Shown piece by piece: positions 27,126 through 37,651 of a DNA stretch of 64,000 nucleotides. How positions within the stretch are numbered: the stretch's first letter is position 1; each line of letters begins with the position of its first letter. The notes beneath the pieces were generated by a model, which was not told where the DNA came from, searched no databases, and saw only the letters and a program-made list of their open reading frames with translations. The stretch spans positions 186,001-250,000 of the forward strand of contig NZ_AUGD01000001.1 in assembly GCF_000426845.1 (NCBI RefSeq). The letters are read 5' to 3'. This DNA comes from Bradyrhizobium sp. in8p8. Lineage in GTDB: Bacteria; Pseudomonadota; Alphaproteobacteria; Rhizobiales; Xanthobacteraceae. The position numbers and the translations under genes are program-made.

Positions 27126-27950
27126 TCAGCTCAACCAGAATTTCGGCGTTGCCGGCTCCAGCCTTCCACCCATGCGCACGGGTGCAATCTTGAGCGCGAG
27201 TCCCGTGGCGTCGTCCGTTTCCACGGCGACGCCGCTGAGCGTCGCGGCGCCCGCTGCGGGCTCGAACCTTGCCGACGGAATCCCGGACGTGAACCGGCGC
27301 AGCGGCTCTTCCTTCTGCATGCCGATGATCGAATCGTAATCGCCGGTCATGCCGGCATCGGTCATGTAGGCAGTGCCGCCTGCGAGGATCTGGTGGTCGG
27401 CCGTCGGCACATGGGTGTGCGTGCCGACGACGAGGCTGGCGCGGCCGTCGCAGAAGAAGCCGATGCCCTGTTTCTCGCTGCTCGCCTCGCAATGGAAATC
27501 GACGACGATGGCGTCCGCAGCGACACCGAGCGGGCAGGCGCCGAGCTCGCGTTCGAGCGCCGCGAAAGGATCGTCGAACGGGGGCATGAAGACGCGGCCC
27601 AGCGCGTTGACGACGAGCGCGTGCTTGCCGTTCTTGGTCTCGACCAGCGCGGCGCCGCGGCCGGGCGTGCCGCGCGGATAGTTCGCCGGACGCACAAGGC
27701 GGTCGGCGCGCTCGATGAAGACGAGTGCCTCGCGCTGGTCCCAGGAGTGGTTGCCGAGCGTCACCGCATCGGCGCCGGCCTCGAGGAATTCCTGGTAGAT
27801 CGCCTCCGTGATGCCGAAGCCGCCGGCGGAATTCTCGCCGTTGACGACGACGAGATCGAGCGACCAGTCCTTGACCATGCCGGGCAGATATTCGGCGACG
27901 GCCTCGCGGCCGCTGCGGCCGACGACATCACCCACGAAGAGAATGCGCAA
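27126..27950 (-). CDS. ymdB: YmdB-family metallophosphoesterase (TIGR00282)
   Basis: 274 residues, starting with TTG at 27950 (reading MRILFVGDVVGRSGREAV). Metal-site motifs are GDVVGRSG, NGENSAGG, LGNHSWDQ, DFHCEASSEK and GTHTHVPTAD. Family members hydrolyse 2',3'-cyclic AMP and affect gene expression and RNA turnover in other bacteria. It overlaps the end of the 5-FTHF cyclo-ligase gene by 23 bp, so the two are coupled. Confidence 0.93.
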   Translation of the reverse strand: MRILFVGDVVGRSGREAVAEYLPGMVKDWSLDLVVVNGENSAGGFGITEAIYQEFLEAGADAVTLGNHSWDQREALVFIERADRLVRPANYPRGTPGRGAALVETKNGKHALVVNALGRVFMPPFDDPFAALERELGACPLGVAADAIVVDFHCEASSEKQGIGFFCDGRASLVVGTHTHVPTADHQILAGGTAYMTDAGMTGDYDSIIGMQKEEPLRRFTSGIPSARFEPAAGAATLSGVAVETDDATGLALKIAPVRMGGRLEPATPKFWLS

Positions 27951-28524
27951 CGTCAGAACTCCGGAAATCGAACACGTCTGATTCCGTTAGCACATAATCC
28001 AGCGCCACGTCGTGCGATAGTGCCGGAACAGCTTCGATCTCCTGCGCCGCAAAAGCCAGCCCGATGCCGATGATGTGCTTGGCTTTGCGCAAATGCGCGA
28101 AGGTGACATCGTAATGTCCCGCACCGTAACCGATGCGATGGCCCAGGCGGTCGAAGGCCGCGAGGGGCGTCAGCATGATGTCGGGAATGACTTCCGCAGC
28201 CGCGGGGGACGGCTCGGGAATGCCGAGCGGGCCGAGCATCAGGCGATCGCTCGGATGGAAGATGCGGAAGATCAGCGACTGACCGCGCGCGGTGACGCAA
28301 GGCAGCGCCAGTTTCGCGCCTTGCTCCGCGAGCTTCTTCAAGAGCGGCATCGGATCGATCTCACTGCGGATCGGCGAATAGCCGGAGACGATGCTGCCGG
28401 GCAAGAGCTCGAACGGCAGCCCGCGCTTGGCGAGCTTCGCAGCGGCGGCGGCGCGCTTCTTCTCGCTCAACGCGTCGCGCCTGGCGAGGGCTTTGGCACG
28501 GAGTTCGGCTTTGGAAGCGGACAT
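27928..28524 (-). CDS. 5-formyltetrahydrofolate cyclo-ligase
   Basis: 198 residues from the ATG at 28524 (MSASKAELRAKALARRDAL). The C-terminal GYGAGHYD motif and LGIPEPS segment are characteristic. The enzyme converts 5-formyl-THF to 5,10-methenyl-THF using ATP, returning folate to one-carbon metabolism. It lies downstream of zapA and the 6S RNA, the standard arrangement in many proteobacteria, where 6S and ygfA are co-transcribed. Confidence 0.92.
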   Translation of the reverse strand: MSASKAELRAKALARRDALSEKKRAAAAAKLAKRGLPFELLPGSIVSGYSPIRSEIDPMPLLKKLAEQGAKLALPCVTARGQSLIFRIFHPSDRLMLGPLGIPEPSPAAAEVIPDIMLTPLAAFDRLGHRIGYGAGHYDVTFAHLRKAKHIIGIGLAFAAQEIEAVPALSHDVALDYVLTESDVFDFRSSDVAHSLRG

Positions 28525-28540
28525 GCGCTTTGGTCCCCAC

Positions 28541-28678
28541 GTCATCACCCGCCTTGTACGCAATTGCGCACTGGAGCGGTGATCCAGTATCCCAGAGGCG
28601 GTGGTGAATCACACGAAGGCCGCGGCGTACTGGATGCCCCGGTCCCACGTGCGCAATTGCGCACTCGGGGGGCATGAC
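28541..28678. repeat. Palindromic intergenic repeat with internal GCGCAATTGCGCA units
   Basis: Outer arms GTCATCACCC and GGGGCATGAC pair. Inner ATCCAGTA and TACTGGAT pair, and ACGCAATTGCGCACT-type self-complementary units occur on both sides. It lies between the 6S RNA and the cyclo-ligase gene. Confidence 0.65.
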
Positions 28679-28737
28679 ACCAACTGAACTTGCCGCAGTC
28701 TTTTCGACAGACACGAACCAGAAGCAGACAGTGCGAA

Positions 28738-28887
28738 GCCGCGTACGCCGTTGAAGCACTCGATCCCGGAGTTCCCTACGAAAGTAGGTGGGCACCATAT
28801 GTCCGGGCCCACGGGCCCGGCCAGGGACAGTTCCCTAAAGGATCGATAAGGCCCCGGGGATATATGGCTCCTGACGCACGTCGCAGC
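28738..28887 (-). ncRNA. ssrS: 6S RNA
   Basis: A structured, non-coding block of about 150 nt lies between zapA and the 5-FTHF cyclo-ligase gene, the conserved place for 6S RNA. On the minus strand, TCGATCC near the 5' half pairs with GGATCGA in the 3' half, and outer GCTGCG pairs with CGCGGC to close the rod. The middle has a GGCCGGGCCC/GGGCCCGG hairpin and the CACCTACTTTCGTAGGG arm. 6S RNA mimics an open promoter and binds housekeeping RNA polymerase. Ends are estimated from the closing stem. Confidence 0.72.
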
Positions 28888-28948
28888 CTCGCCTGCGCAA
28901 TGTAACAACGATAGTGAGGAAGTGCCAGTGGCGGCGGGTGCTGGTGCC

Positions 28949-28973
28949 CACCTCTCCCCAGCGGGGAGAGGTG
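28949..28973. repeat. Perfect hairpin downstream of zapA
   Basis: CCACCTCTCCCC - A/GC - GGGGAGAGGTGG forms an 11-12 bp GC-rich stem 40 bp past the zapA stop. It has no T-run, so it is probably a dispersed repeat that may protect the zapA mRNA end. Confidence 0.6.
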
Positions 28974-29012
28974 GACACCGTCCCCGGCGGCAACGGATCG
29001 TTCCGATGACTC

Positions 29013-29396
29013 TCACCCGATCGCGATGCCGCCTCCGACGGTGCGGTTCAGGACCTGGGTCGACTTCTCGATGCGCTCGGCGGCTGCGTTCAGCGCGTTG
29101 ACCACGGCGGTCTGGGTCATCCTGGCGCGTTCGACGGCGGCGTTGCGGAAGTCCCTGAGCTCGGTCAGCTCCTGCTCGAGGGTGCGGACGCGGTTGCTGG
29201 TGTCGATCAATTCGTCGCACACGGTGAGCGCCGCCATCACGGTGAGGCGCGCATCGCCGATCTCGCCGAATTTTCCGCGCAGCGACTGGATGCGCGTCTC
29301 CAGGGTTTCGGCGAGCTTGAGCAGCCGCACCTCCTGACCCTCCTCGCAGGCCATGCGGTACTGCCGGCCGTTGATGGTGACGTTGATGTGGCTCAT
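29013..29396 (-). CDS. zapA: Cell division protein ZapA
   Basis: 127 residues. The start MSHINVTINGRQYRMACEEG followed by a long coiled coil (LAETLETRIQSLRG onward) is the ZapA pattern. ZapA binds FtsZ and bundles its filaments at mid-cell. The start overlaps the stop of the coiled-coil gene at 29393-29713 by 4 bp. It is followed by the 6S RNA. Confidence 0.93.
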   Translation of the reverse strand: MSHINVTINGRQYRMACEEGQEVRLLKLAETLETRIQSLRGKFGEIGDARLTVMAALTVCDELIDTSNRVRTLEQELTELRDFRNAAVERARMTQTAVVNALNAAAERIEKSTQVLNRTVGGGIAIG

Positions 29397-29713
29397 CCGT
29401 CCTCTCCGGTATCGAGCACCGAGCGTATCGTGACGATTGCGGAATCCAGCCGGTCGGAAATCTCGCGATTGGTGCGCTCGAGCTTGCGCGCTTTCACCAG
29501 CGCGCCGTCGAGCTCGTCGGCAAGCCGCGAGCGATCCGCGCCGAGCGCCTGGATCCGCGCAGCAAGCTCGTTCTCGTCGCGATCGGCATCGCGCCGCCGC
29601 TCCACTGCGCTTTCGAGTGCATCAAGCGCAGCCGTGAGCCTGCGCGTCGCGATCTCGATCTCGACGGCAGAGGACTCCGTCATGGCAGAGCTGTTGGACA
29701 CGCGATCGTTCAT
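29393..29713 (-). CDS. Coiled-coil protein, DUF4164 family
   Basis: 106 residues, nearly all predicted coiled coil (VERRRDADRDENELAARIQA and similar heptads). This small family is regularly encoded directly upstream of zapA in rhizobia, which suggests a cell-division role, possibly as a ZapB-like partner. That role is inferred. The start at 29713 is chosen over an internal ATG at 29683; neither has a strong ribosome site. Confidence 0.8.
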   Translation of the reverse strand: MNDRVSNSSAMTESSAVEIEIATRRLTAALDALESAVERRRDADRDENELAARIQALGADRSRLADELDGALVKARKLERTNREISDRLDSAIVTIRSVLDTGEDG

Positions 29714-30071
29714 GCGGTCAGCGGCGGAACCTGTGGTCTATCCCCGGTGGCTTGCCGTCCGGCAAAAGACTCGGTTCGGCAAGCGGTTAGAAGCAGAAAT
29801 TTACGTGGCAAGCTAGCCCAGCGCAACGCCGCCGCAAAACTATGCACCGATCAATCGGGATGGGATCGCGTTCCGATCCCTCCATTCCCGGCAGGTACGC
29901 GCTGCCGGAAAACCGGTCTCCACACAGGCAACTTTTACGGCGAAACCGGCGTTTGATTGCCTTGGACTCCCGGAACCGAGGTGCTATCCCAGCCCCGACC
30001 TTCAGTGGCCGCCAGGCTCCTCCCGCGCGGGCGTACAGCGCCAAGCGCCTCATTTCAGACGGATTTCAGAC
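29714..30071. promoter_or_regulatory. Divergent intergenic region between the zapA operon and the transketolase cluster
   Basis: A 358-bp gap with no credible gene or strong repeat. It must hold promoters for both directions. I could not place -35/-10 elements with confidence. Confidence 0.4.
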
Positions 30072-32057
30072 ATGACGCAGGTCGATCACACCCGTATGGC
30101 CAACGCGATCCGCGGCCTTTCGATGGATGCTGTCGAGAAGGCAAAATCGGGCCATCCCGGCCTGCCGATGGGCGCCGCCGACATCGCCACGGTGCTGTTC
30201 ACGCAGTTCCTGAAGTTCGACATCAATGCGACCGACTGGCCGGACCGCGACCGCTTCGTGCTGTCGGCCGGCCATGGCTCGATGCTGCTCTATTCGCTGC
30301 TCCATCTCCTCGGCAGCCCCGAGATGACGATCGACCAGCTCAAGGATTTCCGCCAGCTGGGATCGCTGACCCCGGGCCATCCCGAACACGGCCACACCAA
30401 GGGCATCGAGACCACCACCGGTCCGCTCGGCCAGGGCATCTCGACCGCGGTCGGCATGGCGCTCGCGGAGAAGATGCTCGCCGCCGAGTTCGGCAAGAAG
30501 ATCGTCGATCACCACACCTACGTGCTCGCCTCCGACGGCGACCTGATGGAAGGCGTGTCGCAGGAAGCGATCGCAATGGCCGGCCATTGGAAGCTCAACA
30601 AGCTGATCGTGCTCTACGACGACAACGGCATCTCGATCGACGGCCCGACCTCGATCGCCGATTCCGTCGACCAGGTGAAGCGCTTCAAGTCGGCGGGGTG
30701 GGCCGCGGAGAAGATCGACGGCCATGACCAGGCCGCGATCGCCGACGCCATCACACGCGCGAAGAAATCGAGCAAGCCGACGCTGATCGCCTGCCGCACC
30801 ACCATCGGCTTCGGCGCCCCGACCAAGGCCGGCACGTCGAAAGTGCACGGCGAGGCGCTCGGCGCCGACGAGCTCAAGGGCGCCAAGGAGAAGCTCGGCA
30901 TCTCGCTGGAGCCGTTCTCGGTGCCTGATGACGTGCTGAAGGCGTGGCGCGCAGCGGGCAGCCGCGGCGCGGCTGCACGCCAGGAATGGGAAGCGCGGCT
31001 CGCCGAGCTCGGCAGCCGCAAGCGCGCCGAGTTCGAGCGCCGCCTGCGCCATGAGCGGCCAGCTTCGCTCGCCAAGGCCCTGCGCGCCTACAAGAAGGAG
31101 CTGCTGGAAAAGCCGATGACGGCGGCGACCCGCAAGTCCTCCGAAGCCGTGATCGAAGTGATTGCCGGCGCCATGCCGATGGAATTCCTCGCGGGCTCGG
31201 CCGACCTCACCGGCTCCAACAACAACAAGGCGAAGTCGGCGACGGCTTTCTCCGCGAAGACGCCGAAGGGCCGCTTCATCCATTACGGCATCCGCGAGCA
31301 CGGCATGGCCGCGGCGATGAACGGCATCTTCCTGCATGGCGGCTTCGCGCCGAACGGCGCAACCTTCCTGGTGTTCACCGACTATGCGCGGCCTGCGATG
31401 CGCCTCGCCGCGCTGATGGGCGCCGGCGTCGTCTATGTGATGACGCACGATTCCATCGGCCTTGGCGAAGACGGCCCGACCCACCAGCCGGTCGAGCATC
31501 TCTCCGCGCTTCGCGCCATTCCGAACATGCGCGTGTTCCGTCCGTGCGATGCGATGGAGGTCGCCGAGTGCTGGGAGCTCGCGCTCAACCGCGTGGATGG
31601 CCCGACCGTGCTGGCGCTGACGCGGCAGAACCTGCCGCAGCTGCGTACCTCCGCGCCCAACGACAATCCTTGCCAGCACGGCGCCTACGAGCTGGTCGCA
31701 GCCCAGGGCGAAGCCAAGGCGACGCTGTTCGCGTCCGGTTCCGAAGTGGAGATGGCGGTCGCCGCCCAGAAGCAGCTTGCCGAGCGCGGCATTCCGACAC
31801 GCGTGGTTTCAGTGCCCTCGCTCGAGCTCTTGTTAGCGCAACCAAAGGAACGCCGTGATGCGATCATCGGCAACGCGCCGATCAAGGTCGCGATCGAGGC
31901 CGCCGTGCGCTGGGGCTGGGACGCCGTGATCGGCCAGGATGGCGAATTTGTCGGCATGCACTCCTTCGGAGCCAGCGCGCCTCTCAACAAGATCTTCCAG
32001 CACTTCGGCATTACCGCCGAGGCTGCAGTTAACGCTGTGCTGAAGCGCATTTCCTGA
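30072..32057 (+). CDS. tkt: Transketolase
   Basis: 661 residues, full length. The TPP-binding motif appears as [13 protein letters not shown]...[26 protein letters not shown] and [14 protein letters not shown] mark the family. Transketolase moves two-carbon units between sugar phosphates in the pentose-phosphate and Calvin pathways. It begins a rightward carbon-metabolism cluster (tkt, gap, pgk, two aldolases) with gaps of 40-250 bp. Confidence 0.97.
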   Translation: MTQVDHTRMANAIRGLSMDAVEKAKSGHPGLPMGAADIATVLFTQFLKFDINATDWPDRDRFVLSAGHGSMLLYSLLHLLGSPEMTIDQLKDFRQLGSLTPGHPEHGHTKGIETTTGPLGQGISTAVGMALAEKMLAAEFGKKIVDHHTYVLASDGDLMEGVSQEAIAMAGHWKLNKLIVLYDDNGISIDGPTSIADSVDQVKRFKSAGWAAEKIDGHDQAAIADAITRAKKSSKPTLIACRTTIGFGAPTKAGTSKVHGEALGADELKGAKEKLGISLEPFSVPDDVLKAWRAAGSRGAAARQEWEARLAELGSRKRAEFERRLRHERPASLAKALRAYKKELLEKPMTAATRKSSEAVIEVIAGAMPMEFLAGSADLTGSNNNKAKSATAFSAKTPKGRFIHYGIREHGMAAAMNGIFLHGGFAPNGATFLVFTDYARPAMRLAALMGAGVVYVMTHDSIGLGEDGPTHQPVEHLSALRAIPNMRVFRPCDAMEVAECWELALNRVDGPTVLALTRQNLPQLRTSAPNDNPCQHGAYELVAAQGEAKATLFASGSEVEMAVAAQKQLAERGIPTRVVSVPSLELLLAQPKERRDAIIGNAPIKVAIEAAVRWGWDAVIGQDGEFVGMHSFGASAPLNKIFQHFGITAEAAVNAVLKRIS

Positions 32058-32205
32058 GAGTTGAGCTTGCCGCAAAAAAGGACTACGTAATCCCTCATAT
32101 GATCAAGCACCGCCCGGCCGAACCGGGCGCACGCCCCTAAAAAACCCTCGCAGGCGCGTATAGCGCGTTGTGCGGGATGACAACGGTCATTGAAGGAGAC
32201 GAAAC

Positions 32206-33213
<1,008 letters not shown>

Positions 33214-33229
33214 CCTTCGCAGCGACTTC

Positions 33230-33331
33230 GTCATTCCGGGATGGCGCGAAGGACCAGACCCGGAAGCTCGAGATTCTCCGGGGCGCAATTGCGCACCATG
33301 GTTCGGTGCCAGCGCGCCGCCCCGGAATGAC
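33230..33331. repeat. Palindromic intergenic repeat (GTCATTCCGGG family)
   Basis: Arms GTCATTCCGGG and CCCCGGAATGAC pair, and the centre holds GGCGCAATTGCGCACC. It fills most of the gap between gap and pgk. Confidence 0.75.
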
Positions 33332-33362
33332 CTCCTAGAGGCCCGGGACAAGGAAGCGTCCG

Positions 33363-34559
33363 ATGACCAACACATTCCGCACCCTCGACGACGTCGACGT
33401 GAAGGGCAAGCGCGTATTGCTGCGCGTCGACCTCAACGTGCCCATGGAGAACGGGCGCGTCACTGACGCCACCCGGCTCGAACGCGTCGCGCCGACCATC
33501 ACGGAGATCGCCGGCAAGGGCGGCAGGGTCATTCTGCTCGCGCATTTCGGCCGGCCGAAGGGACGCGATGCCAAGGACTCGCTCAAGCCCGTCGCCGAAG
33601 CGCTGGCCAGGGTCGTGAAGAAGCCGGTCGCCTTCGCCGAGGATTGCATCGGCGAGCCGCCGGCCAAGGCCGTCGCCGGCCTGAAGGACGGCGACATCCT
33701 GTGCCTGGAAAACACCCGCTTCCACAAGGAAGAGGAAAAGAACGATTCCGCCTTCGTCGCGGAGCTCGCCAAGCTCGGCGACATCTGGGTCAACGACGCG
33801 TTCTCGGCCGCACACCGCGCCCACGCCTCGACCGAGGGCCTCGGCCACAAGCTGCCGGCCTATGCCGGCCGCACAATGCAGGCCGAGCTGGACGCACTGG
33901 AGAAAGCGCTGGGCTCGCCGACCAAGCCCGTGATCGCGATCATCGGCGGCGCGAAAGTCTCGACCAAGATCGACCTCCTGGAAAATCTCGTCACCAAGGT
34001 CGACGCGCTCGTGATCGGCGGCGGCATGGCCAATACCTTCCTGCACGCCCAGGGCGTCGCGGTCGGCAAGTCGCTGGCCGAGAAGGACCTGGCCGCCACC
34101 GCGCTGCGCATCATGGAGAAGGCGGACGCCGCCAATTGCGCCATCATTCTCCCCGTGGATGCTGTCGTCGCCTATCACTTCGCGGCCAACGCGCCGTCGC
34201 ATGCCTATGGGCTCGATGCGATCCCCGCCGACGGCATGATCCTCGATGTCGGTCCGCAATCGATCGCGCGCGTCCACGCAGCGATCGATGATGCGGCAAC
34301 CTTGGTGTGGAACGGACCGCTCGGGGCCTTCGAGATGCAGCCGTTCGACCGCGGCACGGTCGCGGCCGCCAAGCACGCCGCCGAGCGCACCAAAGCCAAG
34401 AAGCTGATCTCGATCGCGGGCGGCGGCGACACCGTCGCGGCGCTCAACCAGGCCCATGTGGCCGGTGACTTCACCTATGTGTCGACCGCCGGCGGCGCGT
34501 TCCTCGAATGGATGGAAGGCAAGCCCCTGCCCGGCGTCGAAGTTCTGCGCATCAAGTAA
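33363..34559 (+). CDS. pgk: Phosphoglycerate kinase
   Basis: 398 residues. The N-terminal [16 protein letters not shown] binds 3-phosphoglycerate, and the C-terminal GGGDTVAAL segment belongs to the nucleotide-binding half. It makes ATP from 1,3-bisphosphoglycerate, or runs in reverse in gluconeogenesis and CO2 fixation. AAGGAAG upstream supports the start. Full length. Confidence 0.98.
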   Translation: MTNTFRTLDDVDVKGKRVLLRVDLNVPMENGRVTDATRLERVAPTITEIAGKGGRVILLAHFGRPKGRDAKDSLKPVAEALARVVKKPVAFAEDCIGEPPAKAVAGLKDGDILCLENTRFHKEEEKNDSAFVAELAKLGDIWVNDAFSAAHRAHASTEGLGHKLPAYAGRTMQAELDALEKALGSPTKPVIAIIGGAKVSTKIDLLENLVTKVDALVIGGGMANTFLHAQGVAVGKSLAEKDLAATALRIMEKADAANCAIILPVDAVVAYHFAANAPSHAYGLDAIPADGMILDVGPQSIARVHAAIDDAATLVWNGPLGAFEMQPFDRGTVAAAKHAAERTKAKKLISIAGGGDTVAALNQAHVAGDFTYVSTAGGAFLEWMEGKPLPGVEVLRIK

Positions 34560-34598
34560 GCAAGCGGCCTCGCAGGCCCCAACGGGAGAAAAAGACAG

Positions 34599-35666
34599 AT
34601 GGCTCGGATCACGTTACGTCAACTGCTCGACCACGCGGCGGAGAACGATTACGGCGTACCGGCCTTCAACATCAACAACATGGAGCAGGCGCTGGCGATC
34701 ATGGACGCGGCCAACCAGGTCGATGCGCCCGTCATCATCCAGGCCTCGCGCGGCGCGCGTTCCTACGCCAACGACGTCATGCTCAAGCACATGATGGACG
34801 CGGTGACCGAAATCTATCCGCACATTCCGGTCTGCGTGCATCTCGATCACGGCAACGAGCCGGCGACCTGCATGACCGCGATCCAGGCCGGCTTCACCTC
34901 CGTGATGATGGACGGCTCGCTGAAGGCCGACGGCAAGACCCCCGGAGACTGGGAATACAATGTCGGCGTCACCAAGACGGTGACCGATATGGCCCATCTC
35001 GGCGGCATCTCGGTAGAGGGCGAGCTCGGCGTGCTCGGCTCGCTCGAGACCGGCATGGGCGACAAGGAAGACGGCCACGGCGCCGAAGGCAAGCTCAGCC
35101 ACGACCAGCTCCTGACCAATCCTGACGAAGCCGTGAAGTTCGTCAGGGAGACCAAGGTCGACGCGCTCGCGATCGCGATGGGGACCTCGCACGGTGCCTA
35201 CAAGTTCACCCGCAAGCCCGACGGCGACATCCTCGCCATGAACGTGATCGAGGAGATCCACCGCAAGCTGCCGAACACGCATCTGGTCATGCACGGCTCC
35301 TCCTCGGTGCCGCAGGAGCTCCAGGACATCATCAACGCCTATGGCGGCAAGATGAAGCCGACCTGGGGCGTGCCTGTTGCCGAGATCCAGCGCGGCATCA
35401 AGAACGGCGTGCGCAAGATCAATATCGACACCGACAACCGCATGGCGATGACCGGCCAGATCCGGAAAGTGCTCAAGGACAGCCCGGAGGAGTTCGATCC
35501 GCGCAAGTACCTGAAGCCCGCGATGGAAGCGATGACCAAGCTGTGCAAGCAGCGCCTGCAGGAATTCAACACCGCGGGGCAGGCTTCGAAGATCAAGAAG
35601 GTTCTGACGACGGCCGAAATGGCCAAGCGCTATGCCAAGGGTGAGCTCGATCCCCGCGTCGCGTAG
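34599..35666 (+). CDS. fba: Fructose-bisphosphate aldolase, class II
   Basis: 355 residues. Zinc ligands lie in VHLDHGNEP and VMHGSSSVP, and the phosphate-binding stretch [14 protein letters not shown] is intact. It matches the CbbA/Calvin-type branch of class II aldolases. GGGAG precedes the start by about 10 bases. It is followed 246 bp later by a class I aldolase, giving two mechanistically unrelated aldolases side by side. Confidence 0.97.
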   Translation: MARITLRQLLDHAAENDYGVPAFNINNMEQALAIMDAANQVDAPVIIQASRGARSYANDVMLKHMMDAVTEIYPHIPVCVHLDHGNEPATCMTAIQAGFTSVMMDGSLKADGKTPGDWEYNVGVTKTVTDMAHLGGISVEGELGVLGSLETGMGDKEDGHGAEGKLSHDQLLTNPDEAVKFVRETKVDALAIAMGTSHGAYKFTRKPDGDILAMNVIEEIHRKLPNTHLVMHGSSSVPQELQDIINAYGGKMKPTWGVPVAEIQRGIKNGVRKINIDTDNRMAMTGQIRKVLKDSPEEFDPRKYLKPAMEAMTKLCKQRLQEFNTAGQASKIKKVLTTAEMAKRYAKGELDPRVA

Positions 35667-35706
35667 CGATCGCGGAGGCGGCGTAAGGACCGCAGCACCG
35701 TCTTCC

Positions 35707-35806
35707 GTCATTCCGGGGCGCGCGTAGCGCGAGCCCGGAAATCCATGGTGCCACCATCGACGCGGATCAATGGATTCCGGGCTCGCGCCAAGCGGCGCGC
35801 CCCGGA
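35707..35806. repeat. Palindromic intergenic repeat (GTCATTCCGGGG family)
   Basis: CATTCCGGGGCGCGC and GCGCGCCCCGGAA arms pair, with inner GAGCCCGGAA/TTCCGGGCTC and ATCCAT/ATGGAT. It separates the two aldolase genes and could act as an mRNA processing or stability element. Confidence 0.72.
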
Positions 35807-35912
35807 AAAACCCGGTCTCCCCCCTTTACCTGCGACCAACGTTAACTCGGCAATTGCCCGAGAACGGTCTATTTTCCCGGGCAAGGGCAGAGTCGTTTTG
35901 GGAGACCTCTCG

Positions 35913-36953
35913 ATGAATCTGACTGAGCTCAACAAGATCGCGACCGCGATGGTCGCGCCCGGCAAGGGCATCCTTGCCGCCGACGAATCCTCCGGCACCA
36001 TCAAGAAGCGCTTCGATGCGATTGGCGTGGAATCCACCGAAGAGAACCGCCGTGACTATCGCGAGATGCTGTTTCGCGCCAAGGACGCGATGAGCCAGTA
36101 CATCTCCGGCGTCATCCTCTATGACGAAACCATCTGGCAGAATGCCAAGGACGGCACGCCGCTGGTGAAGCTGATCGAGCAGAGCGGTGCCATTCCCGGC
36201 ATCAAGGTCGACGAGGGCACGCAAGCCCTGCCGATGTGCCCGGGTGAAACAGTCACCGTCGGGCTCGACAGGCTCGCCGAGCGGCTGAAGAAATATCACG
36301 AGCGCGGCGCCCGCTTCGCCAAATGGCGCGCGGTGATCGACATCGGCAGCGGCACTGACGGCCGGGGCATCCCCTCGATGACCGCGATCAGCGTCAACGC
36401 CCACGCGCTGGCGCGCTATGCGGCGCTGTGCCAGGCGGCGCAGATCGTGCCGATCGTCGAGCCCGAGGTGCTGATGGATGGCGACCACGACATCGAGCGC
36501 TGCTATGAAGTGACGCAGCGCGTGCTCAACAAGACCTTCCAGGAGCTGCGCGTGCAGCGCGTCGCGCTGGAAGGCATGGTGCTGAAGCCGAACATGGCGA
36601 TCGCAGGAAAGAAATGTCCGAAGCAGGCCTCCGTCGAAGAGGTCGCGGAGAAGACGATACGGCTGCTCAAATCCTGCGTGCCGGCGGCGGTGCCCGGAAT
36701 CGCCTTCCTGTCCGGCGGCCAGTCCGACGAGGAGGCGACCGCGCATCTCAACGCCATGCACAGGCTCGGCCCGCTGCCCTGGGGGCTGACCTTCTCCTAC
36801 GGCCGCGCGCTGCAGGCGGCGCCGCAGAAGGCCTGGTCCGGCAAGGCCGAGAACGTCGCCGCGGGGCAGCGCGCCTTCAGCCATCGCGCACGGATGAACG
36901 GCCTTGCTTCCACGGGCGAATGGCAAAGCAGCCTGGAACAGAAGGCAGCCTAG
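35913..36953 (+). CDS. Fructose-bisphosphate aldolase, class I
   Basis: 346 residues from the ATG at 35913, with GGGAG eight bases upstream; an open frame from 35745 runs through a palindromic repeat and is rejected. Family motifs are GILAADESSGTIKKRF near the start, EPEVLMDGDHDI, and the Schiff-base lysine in GMVLKPNMAI. This is the eukaryote-like, metal-independent class. Together with the upstream class II enzyme it gives redundancy in glycolysis and gluconeogenesis, perhaps under different metal or redox states. Confidence 0.96.
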   Translation: MNLTELNKIATAMVAPGKGILAADESSGTIKKRFDAIGVESTEENRRDYREMLFRAKDAMSQYISGVILYDETIWQNAKDGTPLVKLIEQSGAIPGIKVDEGTQALPMCPGETVTVGLDRLAERLKKYHERGARFAKWRAVIDIGSGTDGRGIPSMTAISVNAHALARYAALCQAAQIVPIVEPEVLMDGDHDIERCYEVTQRVLNKTFQELRVQRVALEGMVLKPNMAIAGKKCPKQASVEEVAEKTIRLLKSCVPAAVPGIAFLSGGQSDEEATAHLNAMHRLGPLPWGLTFSYGRALQAAPQKAWSGKAENVAAGQRAFSHRARMNGLASTGEWQSSLEQKAA

Positions 36954-36956
36954 ACC

Positions 36957-37643
36957 TTGTCGAACAAACCGCCCCCGCCGCGCCCGGCGCCGCGTCTCTA
37001 CCTCGCGACGCCTGTGGTCGATGATCCCGCTGCGCTCGTCGCCGAGCTGCCGGGCCTGCTCGCCTCGGCCGACGTCGCCGCCGTGCTGCTGCGGCTGCAG
37101 GAGACCGACCAGCGCACCATGATCTCGCGGGTCAAGGCGCTGGCGCCGCCGGTGCAGAAGGCGGGCGCGGCACTCCTCGTCGACGGTCATCCGGACATCG
37201 TCGCGCGCGGCGGCGCTGACGGCGCGCATCTCACCGGCCTTGCCGCGCTGGAAGAGGCGGCGCCCTCGCTCAAGCCCGATCGCATCGCCGGCGTCGGCGG
37301 CCTCGCCACGCGTCACGATTCCATGAGCGCGGGCGAGATGGGCGCCGACTACGTGCTGTTCGGCGAGCCCGACGAGAACGGCCAGCGGCCGTCGTCCCAG
37401 GCCATCGCCGAACGGCTGGACTGGTGGGCCGAGCTGTTCGAGCCGCCCTGCGTCGGCTTTGCCGTTTCGCTGGAGGAGGCCTACGACTTCGCCGCGAGCG
37501 GCGCCGATTTCGTGCTGGTCGACTTCATCTGGACCGATCCGCGCGGGCCCAAGGCTGCGCTGATCGAAGTCGACGCCGCGATCAAGAAGGCCCACGCGAC
37601 GGCGACCGCGAGCCAGAATCCTGCAGGCCAGGAGCACGGCTAG
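36957..37643 (+). CDS. Thiamine phosphate synthase-like protein (ThiE fold)
   Basis: 228 residues starting with TTG at 36957, three bases after the class I aldolase stop. LYLATPVV at the start, LLVDGHPDIVARGGADGAHL in the middle and GADYVLFGE later follow the ThiE barrel pattern. The usual phosphate-binding GxSxH segment is replaced by GVGGLATRHDS, so thiamine synthase activity is uncertain. Tight coupling to an aldolase gene suggests a role in sugar-phosphate metabolism or a repurposed ThiE paralogue. No other thiamine genes are nearby. Confidence 0.8.
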   Translation: MSNKPPPPRPAPRLYLATPVVDDPAALVAELPGLLASADVAAVLLRLQETDQRTMISRVKALAPPVQKAGAALLVDGHPDIVARGGADGAHLTGLAALEEAAPSLKPDRIAGVGGLATRHDSMSAGEMGADYVLFGEPDENGQRPSSQAIAERLDWWAELFEPPCVGFAVSLEEAYDFAASGADFVLVDFIWTDPRGPKAALIEVDAAIKKAHATATASQNPAGQEHG

Positions 37644-37651
37644 CGCCCGAC

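Noticed and set aside
35826..37637. A 603-residue minus-strand open frame opposite the class I aldolase and ThiE-like genes
   Set aside because: Shadow of well-conserved genes; His/Arg/Asp-rich composition.
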